From: Capsicum annuum
Taxonomy: Eukaryota; Streptophyta; Magnoliopsida; Solanales; Solanaceae
Direction: 5' to 3'
DNA: 64,000 bases
Assembly (NCBI RefSeq): GCF_002878395.1
Contig: NC_061120.1
Span: 96,517,711 to 96,581,710, forward strand
The notes under the pieces were generated by a model. The model was not told the DNA's origin, did no database searches, and saw only the letters and a program-made list of their open reading frames with translations. This document shows, one piece after another, positions 1 to 12,276 of this stretch (positions are counted from its first letter, which is position 1; each line of letters opens with the position of its first letter). Made by a program: the position numbers and the translations under genes.

Positions 1-2367
1 GATCATACCTACCCTTATTTCCATTATGAGAGGTAGCGATTCCACCAGAGGTGAGAGAGGTAGGGGTAGTAGAGCCTGTAGTGGTGGTCGTGTGGTAACT
101 TAGCCAGATGGTTGTCATGGACAGATCTATGCTATACTTGCTAGACCAAAGGCAGAGGATTGTGATGTTGTGATCACAGGCATTATTCTCATTTATTTCA
201 GATCTGAATCTATGTTATTTGATTTGAGATAGATTTTCTCCTATATGTCTTTATTTCTTTGGGTTTTGATTCTTTTAGTGTGTCTTTCTCCAAGCATATT
301 CATGTATCTACCACAATAGGAGATTCATTAATCCTTAATCAGGTGTACTGATCCTGTATTGTGACTTTTTTGGGGCATTAGACTTGATTAAATTTTCTTG
401 TCTTAGATATGGTTGACTTTAATGTTATTTTTCTTATGGATTTGTTGGCTTCTTAACATGCAGTTCTAGATTGTTATGCTAAGACAGTCAATTTAGCTTC
501 ATCGAGCGTGCCAACGATAGGTTGGAAGGGTGCACTTTTTTTAGGTCCTAACGGTGTTGTATCTTATGTTCAGGATCATTGATTGGATGAGATAAGATGT
601 TTCCTTACTTGGCTCATATTCATGATACTTGTGTAGCTTTACCTCCTTTCATGGATTTTGTTTGTATTGTTTATGAGTTTGTGGATGTGTTCCCTATTGA
701 TTTGCCTAGTATGACTTCAAATCGTGTTATTGATTTTGCCATTGATATTAAGCTGAGCACTAATCCCCTTTCTATTCTTCCTTATATTATGGCCCTAATC
801 GAGTTGAAATAATAGAAGGATTAGTTGTAAAAGTTATTTGATAAGGGATTTATCCAACCTAGTGTATCACCATGGGATGCACTTATTTTTTTGTGAAAAA
901 GAAGGATAGATCTATGAGGATGTGTATCAGTTATTGGTAGTTAAACAAGATAAAGGTTAAGAATAAATATCTTCTTTCTCGTATCGATGATTTATTTGAT
1001 TAGCTTCAGAGTTTCGCGGTATGTTCAAAGATGGATTTGAGATTCGGGTATCACTAGTTGAGGATTAGAGCTTTGGATATTTCAAAGATAGTATTTTGGA
1101 CTCGATATGGTTATTATGAGTTCTTAGTCATGTCCTTTGGGTTGACTATATCTCGACTCCTGTGTCATTACATTTAATAGATGACATCTTGGTTTATTCC
1201 ATGTGTGATGCAGATTATCAGGAACATTAGTAGATTATGCTTGAGAGATTAAGGAATGAGAAGTTGCATGCCAAGTTCTGTAAGTGAGAGTTTTTGTTGG
1301 AGTCTATTTCTTTCTTGGGTTATTTGGTGACTAAGGAGGGTATTATGGTTTATCTTTATAAGATTATAGTGGTTCGTTATTAGGCTAGAGCTACTTCATC
1401 CACCGAAATTCAAAATTTTGTTGGCTTAGCAGGTTATTATCAATGTTTTTTTATGGTTTTTCATCTATTGCAGCTCTGTTGACCAAGTTGACTCAAAAGA
1501 AGAATTCTTTTTAGTAGTCTGATGCTTTTGAGGTAAGCTTCCAAATGCTCAAGTGTTTGTTAACTTTAACTCCTATGTTGACTTTTCTTAAGGAGGGCAT
1601 AACTTTTACAATCTTTTAAGATGCTTTGGGCACTGATTTAGGTATTTTGTTAATGTGAGAGGGTAAGGTGATTGTGTATGTTTATAAATAGTTGAAGCCT
1701 CATAAGACAAATTACCCTACCAATGATTGTGAGTTGTGCACAGTTGTTTTCATTATAGCCTTCAATTCTTCTTCACCTAATAACATCTTAGTATAAGGTG
1801 GTGTCATTGTCTTGATTTTCTTAAGCATTAGCACTTATCTATTCTCTACCATCTAGGCAAGGCTAATATGGTTGCAGATGCCTTGAGACAAGAACAAACT
1901 ACCATGTGTAGCTAAGCATATCTTTTGACCTAGGAGAGGTCTTTTACCTTAGAGGTTTAGTCTTTATCTAACCAGATGGTTAGGATTGATATTTCAACAC
2001 CTGGGTATATTTTGGCATTTGTGGAGGCTAGGTTTTCTTTGATGGAGCAGATTTGACCTCATCAATTTAATGATGCAGGATTGACGTTGATACGGGATAA
2101 AGTGTTAAGGCTAAGGAAGCATCACTTTATTCCGATGGTGTTTTAATGATTAGGGGCTGAGTTTGTGTGTTGAGAGTGGATGAATGGATTAGATTGATTT
2201 TGGAAGAGGCCCATTGTGCCAAGTATTCCATCTATTTGGGAGTGACTAAGATATATTCAAACTTGAGGCAGCATTACTGGTGGGTTTTCACAAGGAAGGA
2301 TGTAGCAGATTTTGTAGCTCGTTTCCTTAGTTGCAGGGCTATTCATCCAATCGCTGGTTTTCGATAG
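1..2367 (+). pseudogene. R1 pol remnant, first copy (PR-RT-RNase H-integrase zinc domain)
   Basis: Decayed Ty3/gypsy polyprotein, entered at the gag/protease boundary because the window starts inside the element. Visible in order: protease leader (IYAILARPKAEDCDVVITG, near 125-185), the protease-RT linker (VFPIDLP, about 690), RT fragments (a PSVSPWDALIF-like run near 855 and a VMSFGLT-like run near 1130), RNase H (KANMVADAL near 1860), and the integrase H2C2 zinc-binding region (2167-2367, ending VARFLSCRAIHP). Many stops and frameshifts; not functional. The integrase catalytic core is missing: right after the zinc domain the sequence restarts with a second protease copy. Identification of the family is secure from the order of conserved blocks; the lineage within Ty3/gypsy is inferred from the chromodomain-bearing second copy. 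Confidence 0.85.
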
Positions 2368-5300
2368 TGTTAAGCTATAACTACCAAACTAAAGGCTGAG
2401 GCTTCTGTTGTTTTTATCAAAGGTATCGCCCTTATTTATTTTAGACCTACATTTGTGTTATTTGATGTGGGATCAACTTTCTCCTATGTGTTTTTATATT
2501 TTTCTTTAGGTTTTAATTTTACTAATGAGCCTCTTTCCATGTATATTTGTGTATCTCCCCCTGTAGGAGCTTCTTTAGAGGTGAATCGGGTGTATCGATC
2601 TTGTATTGTGACTTTTGATGAGTGTGAGACTTGGTTAGATTTTCTTGTTATAGATGTTGTTGACTTTGATATTATTTTGCTTATGGATTGGTTGTCTCCT
2701 TACCATGTTTTCCTAGATTGTTATGCTAAGATTGTGACTTTAGCTCAGCGGATATGCTAAGGATAGCTTGGAAGGGTGTACTTTACTCGAGTCTCAAGAG
2801 GATTATATCTGATAGTTTGGTTTGTCAGTTGGTTTAGTGGGAATTTTTTTCATATTTGTTTCCTTATAAGATTGCCACAATTGAGTTGAAGGAATTAAAG
2901 GATCAATTATAGGAATTGTTGGATAAAAGATTTCTCTGACCTAGTGTATCACCTTCGGGTGCGCCTGTCTTGTTAGCGAAGAAAGAGGATGGTTCTATGA
3001 ATATGTTTATTTATTATCGACAGTTGAACAAGGTGACAGCTACGAATAACTATCATCTACCTCATATTGATAATTTATTTGATCACCTTTAAGGTTGTGT
3101 TTTCGAATACTAATTTGAGGTTCAACTATCTCCAGATGAGGATTAGAGCTTCGATTATTCTGAAGATGGATTTTCAGACTTGACACGGTTATTATAAGTT
3201 CGTGGTGATGAACTATATTTTTTGACCGTATATCAATTCTGAATACATCTTAGTCACTCTCAAATAGATGGAATACTTGGCACAATGGGCTAGTAGCGTT
3301 TATGTGGTTGATGAACTATATATTTCTACCGTATATCAATTCTTTTGTCATTGTATTTGTAGATAATATCTTGGATTATTCCAAGAGTGAGCCCAATCAT
3401 GAGAAGTATTTGCGAATTGTGCTCTAGATACAGAGGGATGAGAAGTTATACGCTAAGTTTTCTAAGTAGATTTTTGCTGGAGTCTTTCTCTTTCTTAGGT
3501 AATGTGGTGACCAAGAATAGTATTATGGTTGATCCAGCCAAGGTTGCAGTAGTTCATTATTAGTCTAGGCCTACTTTGGCAGTTGAGATTCAGAGTTTTG
3601 TTGGCTTGGATGGATACTATAGATGTTTTGTTAAAGGTTTCTTGTCTATTGCAACTCTATTGATTAGATTGACTCAGAAGAAAGTTTTCTTTCGATGGTC
3701 CAATATTTGTGAGGCAAGCTTCCAAAAGCTCAAGGATTTGTTAACAGAAGCTAATATCTTGATCTTGCCTATAGAGAGAGTGCCTTTTACCATTTTTTTG
3801 TAATACTTTAGGTGTTGGGATAGGTGTTGTTTTGATGCAGGAGGGTAAGGTCATTGTGTATGCTTGTTTCCAGTTGAACCCTCATGAGAAGAATTATCAT
3901 ACCCATGATTTGGAGTTATGTGCGGTTGTTTTCGGTATGAAGTTGTGGAGGCAATACTATTATGGAATCCTTTGTGAGATTTTCTCAGAATATCATAGCT
4001 TTCAGTATTTCTTAACCCAACGAGATCTTAATATGAGATAGCACCATTGTCTTGAGTGTCTTAAGGATTATGACTTGACTATTCTCTATCGTTCTAGTAA
4101 GGCTAATAAGTTGCAGATAACCTAATCCAGAAGACAACTAGCATGGGTAGCTTGGCATATTTTTTGACTCAGGACAGACCTTTGGACATAGAGGTTCAGT
4201 CTTTAGCTAACCAGATTGTTAGGCTTGATATTTAGATACCTAGGTATGTTTTTGTATTCATGGAGGCTAGGTCTTCTTTGATGCAGAAGATTTGAGCTCA
4301 TCAATTTGATGACATAAGATTGAGATTGATTTGGATAAGGTGTTAAGTGGAGAGGTTAAGAAAGCCTCACTTAATTCCGATGATGTTTTGAGGTTTGAAG
4401 GCCGAGTTTTTGTGCCAGAAATTGGTGGTTGGATTAGATTGATGTTGGAGTAGGCCTATTGTCCCAGGTAATACATCCATCCACAAGTGACTAAGATGTA
4501 TCATAATTTGAGGGAGCATTGCTTCTAGGGTGGTATGAGGAAGGATGTAGCAGATTTTGTAGCTCATTGCCTATGTTGCCAGTAGGTGAAGGCCAAGCAT
4601 TTGAAACCTGGTGGTTTGCTTTAGAGGTTACCGATTCTCGAGTGGAAATAGGAACAGATCACTATGGACTTCGTGACTGGGTTGCCTCATACTTTATGTA
4701 GTTCTGATATTACTTAGGTTATTGTGGATTGGTTTTCCAATTTCCCCACATCATTCCAATTTAGGTCTCTTTCAGTGCTGAGAGGTTAGCCTTTATCTAT
4801 ATTCACAAGATTATGCATCTTCATGGTGTGCCAGTTTCTATTATATTTAATTGAGTTTCAATGTTCACATCTCACTTTTGGAAGACCTTTTAGTATGATT
4901 TAGGTACTCGGGTTGATCTTAGTATAATATTTCACCCCCAGACTAACGGCCAGTCAAAGCGGACTATTCAGGTTTTCAAGGATATGCTCTGCACTTATGT
5001 GATTGTCTTTGGTGGATAGTGGGAACAACATCTAGCCTTGGTGGAGTTTGCATATAATAACTACTACCATTCCTATATTAATATAAATACTTTTGAGTCA
5101 TTGTATGGCAGGTGTTGTTGCTATCTAGTTGGTTGGTTTAAGGTTCTAAGATTAGACCTCGAGGTATCAACCAACTTTTTGAGTTTTTGGATAGAGTTTA
5201 GGTCATTCATGATAGGCTTTTAGCAGCTAAGAGAAAGCAGAAGTATTGAGGATCTTTGACTTCGTGCCATCATATTAGCGCTAGTGATCATATTTTCTTT

Positions 5301-5742
5301 CAAGTTTCACCCATAAAGGGTGTGCTAAGGTTTGGGAAGAGGGGCAAGCTTAGCCGCAGGTATATTAGGCCATTTGAGATTCTTTGGACTATTTGTGATG
5401 TGGAAAATGAGTTGGCCTGCCCCCATATTTATCAGTTGTTCATCCAGTTTTTCTATTTCCATGCTTTTCTATTACATTTTGGATGAGTCTCATCTCATTC
5501 ATTGGGATTCGATTCAATTAGATAAGAGGTTGTCATTTGTTGAGGAGCCTATCTCCATCTTTGCTAGAGATATTAGACGTTTATGTTGTAGAGATATTCT
5601 AGTAGTTATGGTCCAATAGAGACATCAACCTGTAGATGATGCTACTTGGGAGGTCGTTTGATATGCTTAGTTCTTATCCCGTTATTTTGCTGATTAGGGT
5701 ATTTCCCTTGCCTTTAGTTCGAAGACGAAATAGATTTTTAGT
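2368..5742 (+). pseudogene. R1 pol remnant, second tandem copy (PR-RT-RNase H-IN-chromodomain)
   Basis: A second, longer copy of the same pol follows directly. Protease at about 2380-2760 (LFDVGSTFSYV with the DVGS active-site block, then IILLMDWLSPYH); RT at about 2880-3450 ([11 protein letters not shown], then FVIVFVDNI, where the family has FIDD); RNase H at 3560-4130 ([42 protein letters not shown]); integrase at 4380-5150; GPY/F region at 5280-5450 (PIKGVLRFGKRGKLS); chromodomain tail ending near 5660 (DATWEV). Stops and frameshifts throughout. The RT carries a templated insertion at 3205-3287, listed separately. The copy lacks gag, consistent with a partial tandem duplication of pol rather than two whole elements. 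Confidence 0.85.
3202..3342 (+). repeat. Two-template filler insertion inside the R1 RT
   Basis: Where RT should read [18 protein letters not shown], the sequence goes from GTGGTGATG into a roughly 30-base copy of the downstream MN-PYINS coding stretch (3208-3240, repeated at 3310-3342). It then runs into about 50 bases (3241-3290) that are the reverse complement of 2209-2258, the integrase zinc-region of the first pol copy, with about 48 of 50 matching by eye. It then rejoins the RT at the AFMDLMN-coding bases near 3293. Short shared bases at the joints (GATG, AATG) suggest template switching during break repair. Confidence 0.85.
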
Positions 5743-5751
5743 GATGGAAGA
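5743..5751 (+). other. R1 polypurine tract
   Basis: GATGGAAGA lies immediately before the TGTAACG start of the 3' LTR. Plus-strand priming site of the element by position. Confidence 0.55.
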
Positions 5752-6347
5752 TGTAACGATTTAATTTTGGTGATTTATGTGAAATATTTATTTCTATGTG
5801 ATTTGACTATTTTACCCCTTCTTGTTGTTGGTTTGTGATATTTCTCGGGTGTGGAGATAATTGGCATGGTTCTCGATGCATTTTGGTGTGATTTAAGTGA
5901 TATTGTGGTTTTTGTGGTTTGAGAAGCCTTATAGTTTACTTCGATCAACATTTATTAATATGTGTATCAAAAGGCAAAACAAACTTCGATTTAGGTTTGT
6001 AACGTAGTTGGTTTCATTTTATGGATTTTAAATTTCATTTCGACCCTTTGTTTGGAAATTTGTGAAATTGGATTTTAGGGATCAACATGGTGGAAATAAT
6101 GTTTTTTAAAATATCTATTATCTTCATTGAGTCCAAAGTGTTGAATTTGATACGTTACATAGTTCATTTGTGCATACGTTACCGTTCTAGCTGGTCCACT
6201 CGCATAAGCGATAATTTGGTCGCTTACTCAATTAAGAAAATCGGACCAATTATCTCCTACACGACTTCTTTTTCGTACTCTCAAATATCACATAAGCGAT
6301 GACAGGTTCTCATATGCGATATCTACCATCAATCAAGGTATCACATG
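5752..6347 (+). mobile_element. R1 3' LTR, left part
   Basis: Starts TGTAACGATTT right after the polypurine tract that ends the R1 pol. The LTR is cut at about 6347 by R2 and resumes at 30880. The end of this part (6200-6347) holds a cluster of CATAAGCGAT-like words in both orientations, which lie about 70 bases upstream of a TATA-like TTAAATAC once R2 is removed. Confidence 0.75.
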
Positions 6348-8853
6348 TGCGTAACACCTCAAGTATGTACCTCAGACGCTGCACGATGCTTACGACCCCA
6401 AAGGACCACAAGCTAACCCATGGCTGATATCTGTTGTGAGCACTAAAATATGATACTATAATAAATTTGGAATAATATTCTGAAATTCCATAAGGTTAAA
6501 AATTTGTAAATACTGATAAAGTGTATCAACTAAAATAACAATCTATGAAACTGAATACTATCTGAAATCTAGTCTAGAAAGCCCCTAATCTGAAACTGCC
6601 TGAAAGTGGAGTTGATGGGACAATCCCCTAACTAACCCCATCTACTGAAATACTGAGTCTACTGAAATAATGAAATAAAAGAATATCCTCATATGATGAG
6701 GACTCACTACTAAATCTGATATGCTGGCTAAATCTGAATTTATCTATGAGCGGTCAGGAACCTGAGTGTCCGAACCTATGATATGAGACATCACAATGCA
6801 AAGAAAGAGTATGTGTTAGTACATGGAATGTACTAGTATGCTAGATGAGGTAAGGTTGAATGCAAGGGTTCATATGCATAAACAATAACTAACTGAATAA
6901 TATAGAGAAATTGAACATGAGAGTACATGCATAATTTGAACTACTGTAAATACTGAAAATGTAATACCGTGCATATAAATACTCTTACTGAGCTTTTAGG
7001 AAGCTAAGTACTGAGTTCTGATATAGAAAAACTAATAATCTGAGATTTCTGATAACTAAGCTACTAATACTGATTGACTTTATCAGACAGTCTTTATTCT
7101 GTAGAACTGAACTTATTTCTATTCTGATGACTGAAACTGAAACTGTGGGAGGTAATCATCTAACCAACATGCCCCAAATAATATAAGATAATTGAGTCAG
7201 GGTCCAATCTGTAAACCCAATTGGAAAGGTGTCAGTACCGTTCCACGGGTAAAGACAAGCTGAGAGTTACCCTCATCTGGCAGGTACTCTAACAAGAATG
7301 GTGGAACCCTTATCTGGTAGGTTAAAATATCTCATCAACCCTCAACTAGTAGGTTGATGTCTTAACCTACACTAGCTATATAGTTCTGGGATGCCGAGAT
7401 TGCTTCTAACGGTCGCACCCTCTACTGGCAGGTGAGCCCCATCCTTGGGTTTGCTCGGTGCTGAATCTTAATCCCAACTGAAAGGCACTGAACTGAGTAT
7501 TCTGAACTGGACTGGACCGAGACTAAGTTTACTGAGTTTTTCTGAGTTCTATAACTGACTGAGTTTGGTAACTGACTGAGAATACTACTGATCGTGGCAT
7601 GACTGATACTCTTTGTAACTGACACTAGCTCTAGATAAACAACTTGATTGTCATGTATTAAACACCCCCAGGACTCAATAGCATGAAAATTAAAGCATAC
7701 CATAATCTTGAAAAAATAATATTGGCTACTTGATCACAATCCACTCATTGAGACATTTTAGCAAACACTTCTAACGCATTTACTCATACATGAATAGAGA
7801 ATACATGCTATCATGTTATAATGGCACTATTTTATTCACATAGGCATTTTATCAAATACATGGAGAGAATCCTTAGATGTTACAATAATAAACACATATA
7901 GTTATCAGAGCTACATAAATTAACTTTAAAATTGAAGTGTTTATCATGAAGATCATGTGATTCAATGCATAAAATGATTAATTTTATAAAATCTTGTAAT
8001 TTAATCATGATCTAAACCCAACTATGACATGAACATGAATTCAATTCAATTCAAATGTAGAAATCATATGTTTGAGATCTTGTAAGTTTGGAAAGGGTTC
8101 TTCGACTTCATGGATGAAAGGATCCCATGAATGAACACCTAACATACCATGGAAAATTTATTATTGAAGGTGCTTGAAGAAATTCTTGAATTTTGGCCTT
8201 GATTCTTGAAGCTAGGGTTTGTTTCCTTGATAGAGAATGCTTTGATTTTGGGGGAAAACTTAATAAACAAATGATTTAAAATGTTTATAAGGATTTAATC
8301 TCACACCTGAGCAGAATAAAATCATGGGAAAAGACATTTTTAACCCTGGACGAAACATTTAATTTTTATTAAATTTTTCCAAATTGGGCAACTAGCGCGA
8401 TGTGCCATGATCGCATCGGGCCACTAGAAATACACAATTCGAAACTAAGGGATTGGTGTTGTGGAATTGCGGTGCCCCTTTTATTCTGAAATTAGGACTC
8501 ATCACGATGCGGTGGGATCGCGTTGGTACATTGAAAATTGATAAATGTGAAAATAAGCTTTGGCGTGATGCCTGGTATCGCGGTATCTAACTGAAAACTG
8601 AAAATTACTATTTTGACATACTCCACGATGCGCTACTGGCCTTAATGAAAGTGTTTAATGGCTGAAACTTAAAATAGCCATAACATTTTACCGGTTATTG
8701 AATTTAGGAGAATTTTATACCATTGGAAAGTTAATTGAATTTTCTAGGCAATGGCAGACTCTAAACTTAAAAATACTAGGTATTTCAAAAATTTTATATT
8801 CGTTAACTCATGGAATAAGAGTTAATTTAGGCTTGGAAATATAGGGTATTGCA
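6348..8853 (-). mobile_element. R2 3' LTR
   Basis: About 2.5 kb, homologous to 28318-30879 along its whole length. Read on the minus strand it contains the shared 54-bp LTR module (8679-8730), an array of dyad words (8396-8650), a TATA-like CCTTATAAAC (8283-8292), and an array of GGCAG/AGGGT-type repeats (7270-7440). No gene in it; the ORF-like stretches here have no family resemblance. Confidence 0.88.
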
Positions 8854-8866
8854 ATATCTCCCTCTT
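8854..8866 (-). other. R2 polypurine tract
   Basis: On the minus strand the run CTAAGAGGGAGATAT lies directly before the TGCAATACCC start of the 3' LTR. Confidence 0.6.
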
Positions 8867-9194
8867 AGGAACATTCATTCTCGAATAAAACTGATTAAAC
8901 TGATAAACACTGATAGACTGAGCTGACACACTGAACATGCATATCTAATGCATGACTACATAACTGAACTACTGATAAAATGAGCTCTTGCACTGAGCAT
9001 ACATATCTGATGCATGGAATACATGACTGAAGCTATTGATAAGCTGGTTTTTACTACTGACCATGCATATATGATGCATGAGTACATCACTGAACTGATT
9101 TTGGATGGATTACTCAGTATGCAACGGTAATGGATACCAAGTTAGAATTAAACCTGAACATGGAACTAAGTAAAGCTAAGGAAGACTGTTATGT

Positions 9195-9670
9195 TACGCT
9201 CGATCTGAGGATCCGAAGAAGAAGTGAGGATACTTGGTCTACATATCTATTTCTGCTTCCTAAGTAGGTCCCTCTATCGACTGATTCTACTAAAGAACTT
9301 TTACTAATGGTACTTATTTGTTCCTCAGTCTGCAAATCTGATGATCGAGGACCTGAACTGGAACCTCTTTGAAGGAGAGGACATTCTGAACATTTACATC
9401 CTCTAAGGGGACTATGATTATTGGGTCACCAATGCATTTCTTTACCAAGAAGACATGGAATACTGGACGTACTGAAGCTAGATCCGAAGGCAACTCAAGC
9501 TCATAATCTACATTTCTGAAATGACTGAGAATCTTATGAGGACCGATATATCGGGGACTGAGCTTTCCCTTCTTGTCGAACCTCTTCACTTCTTTCATGG
9601 CACAGATTTTCAAGTACATAAAATCATAGATCTTAAACTCGAGATCCTTTCTCATCACATCTGCATACAA
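9195..9670 (-). pseudogene. R2 integrase C-terminal GPY/F region and chromodomain
   Basis: Minus-strand frame from 9670 reads KDLEFKIYDFMYLKICAMKE, then KRFDKKGKLSPRYIGPHKIL (the GPY/F block), then SVRPVFHVF, then EVPVQVLDHQICRLRNK and a stop. Past the stop the chromodomain continues (PLVKVL, EAEIDM, TKYPHFF) to about 9195, with further stops where the family has Trp and Arg. In chromoviruses this tail targets integration to modified chromatin. Broken by at least three stops. Confidence 0.85.
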
Positions 9671-9772
9671 TTTTTGTCAGCTCTGGCCAGCCCTTTCTCT
9701 GATCAATTGAACCTTCTCTAGCGCATCAAACACTAGGTCAGGCCCTACTACTGCGGCCTTACCTACCTCTAC

Positions 9773-10520
9773 CTAACCAATTGGAGATCTACATCTCCTA
9801 CCGTAGAGATCCTTAAACGGAACCATCTTAATACTGGAATGATTGCTGTTATTATATGCAAACTTGTTCAAACACAAGTAGTCATCCCAACTACCCTTAA
9901 AATCGACAACCCATGCTCTTAAAATATCTTCTAGAGTTTTAATGGTCCTTTTCTCTTGACCATCTGTCTTAGGGTGGAAGGTTGTACTGAGATGAACTTG
10001 GGTGCCAAGACCCTTTTGGAATGCTTTCCAAAAATAAGAGGTAAAATGGGTACCTCTACCTGAGATAATAGCTACTAGGACTCCATGTAACCTGACCAAC
10101 TCTCTGATATAGAGTTTGGAAAAGTGCTCGGCTGAATATAAGGTATGGACTGGCAAGAAATTAGCTGATTTGGCCATCCTGTCTATGATAACCCATATAA
10201 AATCATGCTGAGGATGAGTACGAGGCAAACCCATCACAAAGTCCATGTTTACTTCTTCCCATTTCCTTGTAGGAACAGTGAACTCTTGCATGGACCCACT
10301 AGGCTTCTGGTGCTCAATATTAACTTGCTTACATGTAGAGCATTTAACTACAACCTCTACAATATCCTTATTCATCCCATTCCCCTAATAGATCTCCGGC
10401 AAATCATGGTACATCTTAGTGGCCTCTAGATGAATAGAGTAATGTATACCATGCGTTTTTGTAAGAATTCATTACCTCAACTCATCTACACTTGTCACAC
10501 ATAGCCGGCCCTCAAAATAC
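9773..10520 (-). pseudogene. R2 integrase catalytic core (dead)
   Basis: A 200-codon open stretch (10375-9773) covers the end of the zinc domain (CSTCKQVNIEHQKPSG) and the rve core. The first catalytic Asp is present (NMDFVMGLP). The second is lost: the family's SDRGTQFT reads SGRGTHFT. The catalytic Glu also appears lost, since TDGQAERTI reads TDGQEKRTI. So two of three DDE residues are changed and the enzyme would be inactive even without the surrounding stops. The frame ends at a stop after GRRCRSPIG. Sequence upstream (10376-10520) continues the zinc-binding domain out of frame. Confidence 0.88.
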
Positions 10521-10559
10521 AAAACACCATCTCCCCCTGGGAGAAAACCTCTACTATCT

Positions 10560-11097
10560 GATCTCTGACTCACTCTTTTAGCGTAATAAGACTGGGATCT
10601 CAATCCTTTTTTCCTTTACCTTAGAAACTAAAGAGGATTCAAAACTATTTGTTCTGCACTTATACACTACCTTCTGCTGAATAGACTAAGCAGACACCTA
10701 GTCGGGCAAGCTGATGAACTTCCTGAACTAAATTCTTCTTATCATCCACAAGATGAGTAATACTACCCATAGACAGTCTACTGAGAGCATTAGCCACCAT
10801 ATTGGCCTTTTCCGGATGATAAATAACACTCAAGTCATAATCTTTCAATAACTCTAACAACCTTGTTTGACGCAAATTTAAATCTTTTTGAGAAAAGATA
10901 GACTACAAGCTCTTGTGATCTGTGCACACATCTACATGTACCCCATAAAAATAGTGCCTCCAAATCTTTAAGGCAAACACTACAGCTGCAAACTCAATAT
11001 CATGAGTCAGATAATTCTTCTCATGGACTTAAGTTTTCTAGAGGCGTAGGCTATTATCTTACCTTTCTACATGAGGACATAACCCAAACCTACTCTG
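10560..11097 (-). pseudogene. R2 RNase H domain
   Basis: Begins on the minus strand at the R3 insertion point with SRVGLGYVLM, continues KGKIIAYASR, and ends with RLLELLKDYDLSVIYHPEKA and ALSRLSMGSITHLVDDKKN (10875-10660). Stops and frameshifts in between. Joined to 25444 across R3, the coding line DGL-YY-SRVGLG is restored, which shows that R3 landed inside this domain. Confidence 0.85.
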
Positions 11098-11100
11098 GAT
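11096..11100 (+). repeat. R3 target-site duplication, left (TGGAT)
   Basis: TGGAT precedes the R3 5' LTR and recurs at 25439-25443 directly after its 3' LTR. Confidence 0.93.
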
Positions 11101-12276
11101 TGATGTTATGGCTTTTGACAGAATATTTTAGGTCTTTCTCTTAGGATAATTATGGGTTTTCAAGCAACTATTATCTTATGTAACATTGGTTTTTAGTGTT
11201 TTAGGACAAGGAATGAATGTGAAGAATAACTTGGAAAAATTAGGCAAAGCAACAGAAAAATAACAAGCGATGGTCCAGGCAATGGACCTTCAACCCTAAG
11301 ACGAATCGTCATCCTAAACCGTCACCAAGGAATAGAATATTGTGCCTCTAGAAGTCCTACAATGGTTGATACGATGGACCATCACCACTGTACTGGAGCA
11401 TCATCCTAGATTGTCTCCAAGAGATAATTTTTTTTGCCACAGCATGTCTTGCGACGGTCCAGGCAATGGACCATCGCCTCAGCAATGAATCGTTGCCCGA
11501 TCCATCACGCACGAACCAGCAATTCTGAATTTTAATCATACTTGTATCCTTTATTGAGAGCCTTGTAACACTATTTTTTGAGATTGGAAGCTAAAACTTG
11601 AGATCTGACTATTATTTCTATACTTTCTCATTGAAGATTGAGAGAACAATACTGTAACATTTGTAAGTATTCCTTTGAAGTTATTTATGAATATCAATAT
11701 GTTTTTGATATCTTATATGGAAATGAGTGGCTAAGCTTCCATAATAGGGTTATGGGAGCCTTGATATAGAGAGTTGATTTGGATTGTGAGTTCAATCTAA
11801 TTTCTAACACTTGTCGAAGTTGTATGAAACTCTCTTCATTATAATGACATGTATAGGTTCAAAACATGAGAAGTGAGCCCATTAACACAAATTGTCTGAA
11901 CAGGAAAGTGGATGATGGAAAAGAGATAATTCACAAGAAAACCATAGATTTACCCTTTGGTTTAAGGGTTAATGCCTTAACAGGATCAACCCTTATGAGA
12001 ATTCTATTGAATAATGCATAAATGCTTTATGTTTGAAAGAATTAAATGGTGAAATGCCCATTAGGTTGAGAAACAAGTGGGTAAATTCTTAGAATTTAAT
12101 ACATCTTGCAATCTAAATCATAGGTTAGAAATTGACCATAGATTCGCAACCCTAACTGCTTGAATTTCTTGATTAGCAAAACCCTAGTTATCTTACTCTC
12201 ATTGAAGTTATATTTGCATTAACTATCAGTAGCTAGACCTCAGCGTGATATAAGAGTGAAAGAATAGTTCTAACAT
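11101..12276 (+). mobile_element. R3 5' LTR, left part
   Basis: Aligns with the start of the 3' LTR at 24023 (TGATGTT, GGCTTTTGACA, ATTTTAGG, CTTTCTCTTAGGATAATT). Interrupted by R4 at 12277. Contains an array of GATGGACCATCG-like words at 11259-11520, including a near-perfect hairpin between 11451-11460 and 11468-11477. Confidence 0.92.
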
